Part shown: positions 3,759 to 6,074 of the stretch, piece after piece
Position numbering within the stretch: the stretch's first letter is position 1
Layout of the letters: the number at the start of each line of letters is the position of its first letter
DNA from: Planctomycetota bacterium
GTDB lineage: Bacteria; Planctomycetota; UBA1135; GCA-002686595
Assembly: GCA_013140785.1 (NCBI GenBank)
Contig: JABFRZ010000626.1
Location: 1 to 6,074 of the forward strand
Direction of reading: 5' to 3'
Length of the DNA stretch: 6,074 bases
Program-made: the position numbers and the translations under genes
Notes under the pieces: generated by a model
Told to the model about the DNA's origin: nothing
The model's input: only the letters and a program-made list of their open reading frames with translations
Database searches by the model: none

Positions 3759-6074
3759 CTAGCGGGCCCGTAGGGCCGCGGCCAGGTCCTCGCTGGTGAG
3801 CGCGAGCTCGAAGCGTTGTTCGCCGGGTAGGTCTGCGACAACGACGAACTGTTCCGCGGGCAGAGCGAGACCTCCCCGGTTCGCTCCACGGTCGCGGCGG
3901 CGCTCCAGGATCCATCGGATCCTCGCGCGACCCGCTTCGGAAGCGTGGACCAGGGCTTCGCCGCGCTCGTCGAAGAAGCGCGCGCCCTCGGCGAACCACC
4001 CGGCGTCCTCTCCGCCCAGCGAGACCCCGAGGAAGAACGGCGGCTCGGGCAGGAGCACGCCGACGGGTAGCGCGAGTCGCACCGGGTAGCCGGCTCGCAG
4101 CCGCACCTCGGTGCGCGGGCCGAGGTCGGACAAGCGCTCGACTCGGCAGCCCGCGACGCGCACGGTCGCGTCGATGCGCGCGAGCGGGGTGACGATGTCG
4201 AGCACCGCATCGCCCTGTCTTTGCTGGGCCAGCGTGCTTTGCTGGCCCAGCGTGAGTTCGCGACCCGCCGATCCGTGCTCGACGTAGCTCACGCTCGATT
4301 TCATGTCGGTTCCGGGCGAGGGCGGGACGAGCTCGAGGCGGAACACGTGCAGCCGGCCACGCAGGTCGAGCGCCTGGATGCGTGGGTCGCGCGTGACCTC
4401 GTCGGCGACGACCACGATGCTCTGCACCTCGCACAACACGTCTCCGTCGATCGCGACGGAAAGCGTGTACGTCCCGGCCGGAACATGCCGGCACTCGAAG
4501 TGGCCGTCTGGCTCACTCTTCGTCTTGATCTGGCTCGCGAAGGCTTGCGTCCCGTTCTCGCGCAGGCCGATCCCGAGCTTCATGGGTACGCCTGGATCCA
4601 GGAGGAGCCGGCCCGCCAGCCCGCCGGTTCCGCGCATCACGAGCTCCACCCCGCGTGCGCCGAGCGCCACCTCGAGCGGCTCGCAACGCAGCCGACTGTG
4701 GTGCACGAAGAGCTGCACCCGCCGCGCCTCGACGAAGCCGCGCAGGCTGAAGGCGCCCTCCGCGTTCGTCTCAGAGCGCTCCGAGGTGTGGTGCGCGGAT
4801 AGGGTGGACGTGCGTTCTTCCCCGTTCGCGCGCATCCAACCGATCGAGGCGCCGGCGACAGGCTCTCCGGCCGCATCGACCACCCGGCCTTCGGCGATCA
4901 GCGGTGCCTGCTCCAGGACCAGGTTGCCCATGTCGATGCGCCCGGGAGGGAAGCGCTGGCTGAGGTCGATGCGCGCGGAGAGGCCTCGCTCCCTTGCATG
5001 GACCTCGAGCTCGCGCCGCTCTCCCTCGGCCAGCACGGTCTCGAGCCGCACCTCGAAATACCCCTTGGGGTCGGAGAACACGATCCTGTTCTGGCCACCC
5101 CAAGAGCTCTCGGTGCCGGCGAGCACGTTCGTGAAGAGGCCCGCGACCACCGCCTGGCCCTCTCTGTCCATCGCGCGGAAGCGCAGCAGCGTGACTTCGT
5201 GCGCGAGCCGGAGCGTGGCCTGCACGCGCTCGCCCGAGAGCTGCGGGCCGGCCACGAAGATCCGCGCGCGCTCGGGTCCGCGCTCGGCGGTGAGCTCGAG
5301 CTCGTGGCCCAGCGAGACGCGCTCGAACAGCGCGTGGCCGGACCAGATCGTTTCCGAGGTCCGCCTCTGCTGGGCTTCGGCGAAGGGCGAGACCTCGCGC
5401 TCGCCGGGCTTCACCAGGCGCAGCGTGACCCGCATCCCGTTCCCGCTCGGCGTGCCGTCCGCCGAGAGCACATCGACCTCGACCGAGCCGAGCGGCGGCA
5501 AGCGGAGGCGCACGGGCTCGCCCGCAGGCGGCTCGTGCTCCACGAGCACCTCGACGTTCTCCTGCAGGGGCAGCGAGGCCCACACGCGCAGAGCCTGGCC
5601 CGGGCTGCGCTCGAGCTCGTGCCCGACCCGCGCGAAGGTCGCACGCCCGTCCCTGCCCGTCTTCTTTGCGGCTCCTCCTTCCGCGCGTGCACGCAGCCCT
5701 AGCTCCACGCCCGCCGCGGGCTGCAGCGCGTCGTCCACCACCTCGACCAGGAGATCCCAGTCGTGGAGCAGCACCAAGCGTTCGCGGCGCTCGCCGGCCT
5801 CGCCGGGCGCGCGCGCCGCGCAGACCGCTTCACCCAGGAGCCCTGGGCCTGTCGCGATCACCTCGATGGCCGTAGCGTGCGGCACCGGAAGGCGCGCCAG
5901 ACCCTTCGAATCGGTGCGCACGCTCGGGGCGAACCGCGAGTGCCGCTGCGCGAGGCACTCGCGCTCGATGAGCCGCTTGCTCGTCGCGTAGTACACCCCC
6001 ACGTCCGCCGCGGGCGCGTTCGTGCGGCCGTCGAGCACCTCGAGCACGAGCGTCTCGCTCGCGCTGTCCTGGGT
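3759..6074 (-). CDS. Multi-domain carboxypeptidase-regulatory-like (Ig-like) protein, 5' end outside window
   Basis: The frame is open from the window edge to a TAG at 3761-3759, giving 771 visible residues. The GTG at 6047 is internal to the open frame and is probably not the start. The protein is a run of beta-sandwich modules, each opening with a strand such as LVLEVLDGRTNAPA, LLVEVVDDALQPAAG, VEVDVLSADGTPSGN or LLRFRAMDREGQAVV and closing with a 'D-x-x-G-x-x-x' turn. The clearest lies at about residues 392-478. It starts AEGRVVDAAGEPVAGASI and has T-N-A-E-G-A-F-S-L-R-G, the standard carboxypeptidase regulatory-like pattern. The next (about 485-555) has D-G-H-F-E-C and V-P-A-G-T-Y-T-L-S-V. 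The final 160 or so residues match nothing I recognise. Such proteins are usually exported or envelope-bound, but no signal peptide, membrane segment or catalytic motif is visible here. The FG-GAP gene starts about 175 bases downstream on the same strand. The visible domain assignment is reasonably secure; the function is unknown. Confidence 0.75.
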   Translation of the reverse strand, partial: TQDSASETLVLEVLDGRTNAPAADVGVYYATSKRLIERECLAQRHSRFAPSVRTDSKGLARLPVPHATAIEVIATGPGLLGEAVCAARAPGEAGERRERLVLLHDWDLLVEVVDDALQPAAGVELGLRARAEGGAAKKTGRDGRATFARVGHELERSPGQALRVWASLPLQENVEVLVEHEPPAGEPVRLRLPPLGSVEVDVLSADGTPSGNGMRVTLRLVKPGEREVSPFAEAQQRRTSETIWSGHALFERVSLGHELELTAERGPERARIFVAGPQLSGERVQATLRLAHEVTLLRFRAMDREGQAVVAGLFTNVLAGTESSWGGQNRIVFSDPKGYFEVRLETVLAEGERRELEVHARERGLSARIDLSQRFPPGRIDMGNLVLEQAPLIAEGRVVDAAGEPVAGASIGWMRANGEERTSTLSAHHTSERSETNAEGAFSLRGFVEARRVQLFVHHSRLRCEPLEVALGARGVELVMRGTGGLAGRLLLDPGVPMKLGIGLRENGTQAFASQIKTKSEPDGHFECRHVPAGTYTLSVAIDGDVLCEVQSIVVVADEVTRDPRIQALDLRGRLHVFRLELVPPSPGTDMKSSVSYVEHGSAGRELTLGQQSTLAQQRQGDAVLDIVTPLARIDATVRVAGCRVERLSDLGPRTEVRLRAGYPVRLALPVGVLLPEPPFFLGVSLGGEDAGWFAEGARFFDERGEALVHASEAGRARIRWILERRRDRGANRGGLALPAEQFVVVADLPGEQRFELALTSEDLAAALRAR
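4219..4254 (-). repeat. 18-bp tandem duplication within the carboxypeptidase-regulatory-like gene, also an 11-bp inverted repeat
   Basis: Bases 4219-4236 and 4237-4254 are consecutive copies of one 18-mer with a single difference (G at 4228, C at 4246). They encode T-L-G-Q-Q-S followed by T-L-A-Q-Q-R. Each unit carries an odd palindrome, GCTGG-N-CCAGC. Because the central base differs, 4223-4233 and 4241-4251 are exact reverse complements separated by 7 bases and can form an 11-bp GC-rich hairpin in the mRNA. The insertion falls in a polar linker before the unassigned C-terminal domain, where a 6-residue expansion should be tolerated. Confidence 0.8.

Noticed and set aside
3602..4210. Extension of the FG-GAP frame to 4210
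   Set aside because: It overlaps the 3' part of the Ig-like gene in another frame, its translation is Arg/Ser/Pro-rich, and a signal peptide with a good ribosome-binding site begins at 3583.
4303..5991. 562-codon open frame antisense to the Ig-like gene
   Set aside because: Ser/Arg-rich product with no recognisable strand or motif pattern. The minus-strand frame shows clear domain structure, so this is a GC-rich shadow.
6047..6047. GTG at 6047 as the true start of the Ig-like gene
   Set aside because: The frame stays open to the window edge, and the GTG sits inside the first strand of a beta module, so the gene most likely begins outside the window.

Overview
The window is very GC-rich coding DNA with few and short gaps. 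It carries two large genes on the minus strand and the end of one gene on the plus strand. The composition, the exported FG-GAP repeat protein and the long carboxypeptidase-regulatory-like protein suggest a high-GC Gram-negative bacterium with many secreted repeat proteins. Planctomycetota or Myxococcota are the best guesses. This is inferred from protein style only; there is no rRNA or marker gene to confirm it.

Layout. Positions 1-486 (+) hold the last 161 codons of a probable SGNH/GDSL-type hydrolase whose start lies outside the window. A 46-base convergent gap follows. Positions 3583-533 (-) hold a complete gene for a 1016-residue predicted exported protein: signal peptide, 14 consecutive FG-GAP/integrin-type blades each with an Asp-rich calcium-type loop, and an unassigned C-terminal domain of about 148 residues. 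A gap of about 175 bases (3584-3758) carries a ribosome-binding site, a 7-bp dyad and a hairpin-forming repeat. Positions 6074-3759 (-) hold the 3' 771 codons of a protein built from successive carboxypeptidase-regulatory-like (Ig-like) modules, open at the window edge. No gene-free stretch exceeds 300 bases. No RNA genes, mobile elements or CRISPR arrays are visible.

Working together. The two minus-strand genes are co-directional, but the 175-base gap with its own ribosome-binding site leaves co-transcription open. Both look like envelope or extracellular proteins made of tandem beta domains. The hydrolase converges on them and need not be functionally linked.

No clear new multi-gene system is visible. 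The points most worth a second look are: a related hairpin-forming sequence of about 57 bases beside the 3' ends of two different genes (424-480 and 3690-3747); a synonymous-codon signature dividing the 14 blades into two groups; three shortened blades in the C-terminal half; and an 18-bp tandem duplication that also forms a perfect 11-bp inverted repeat (4219-4254).
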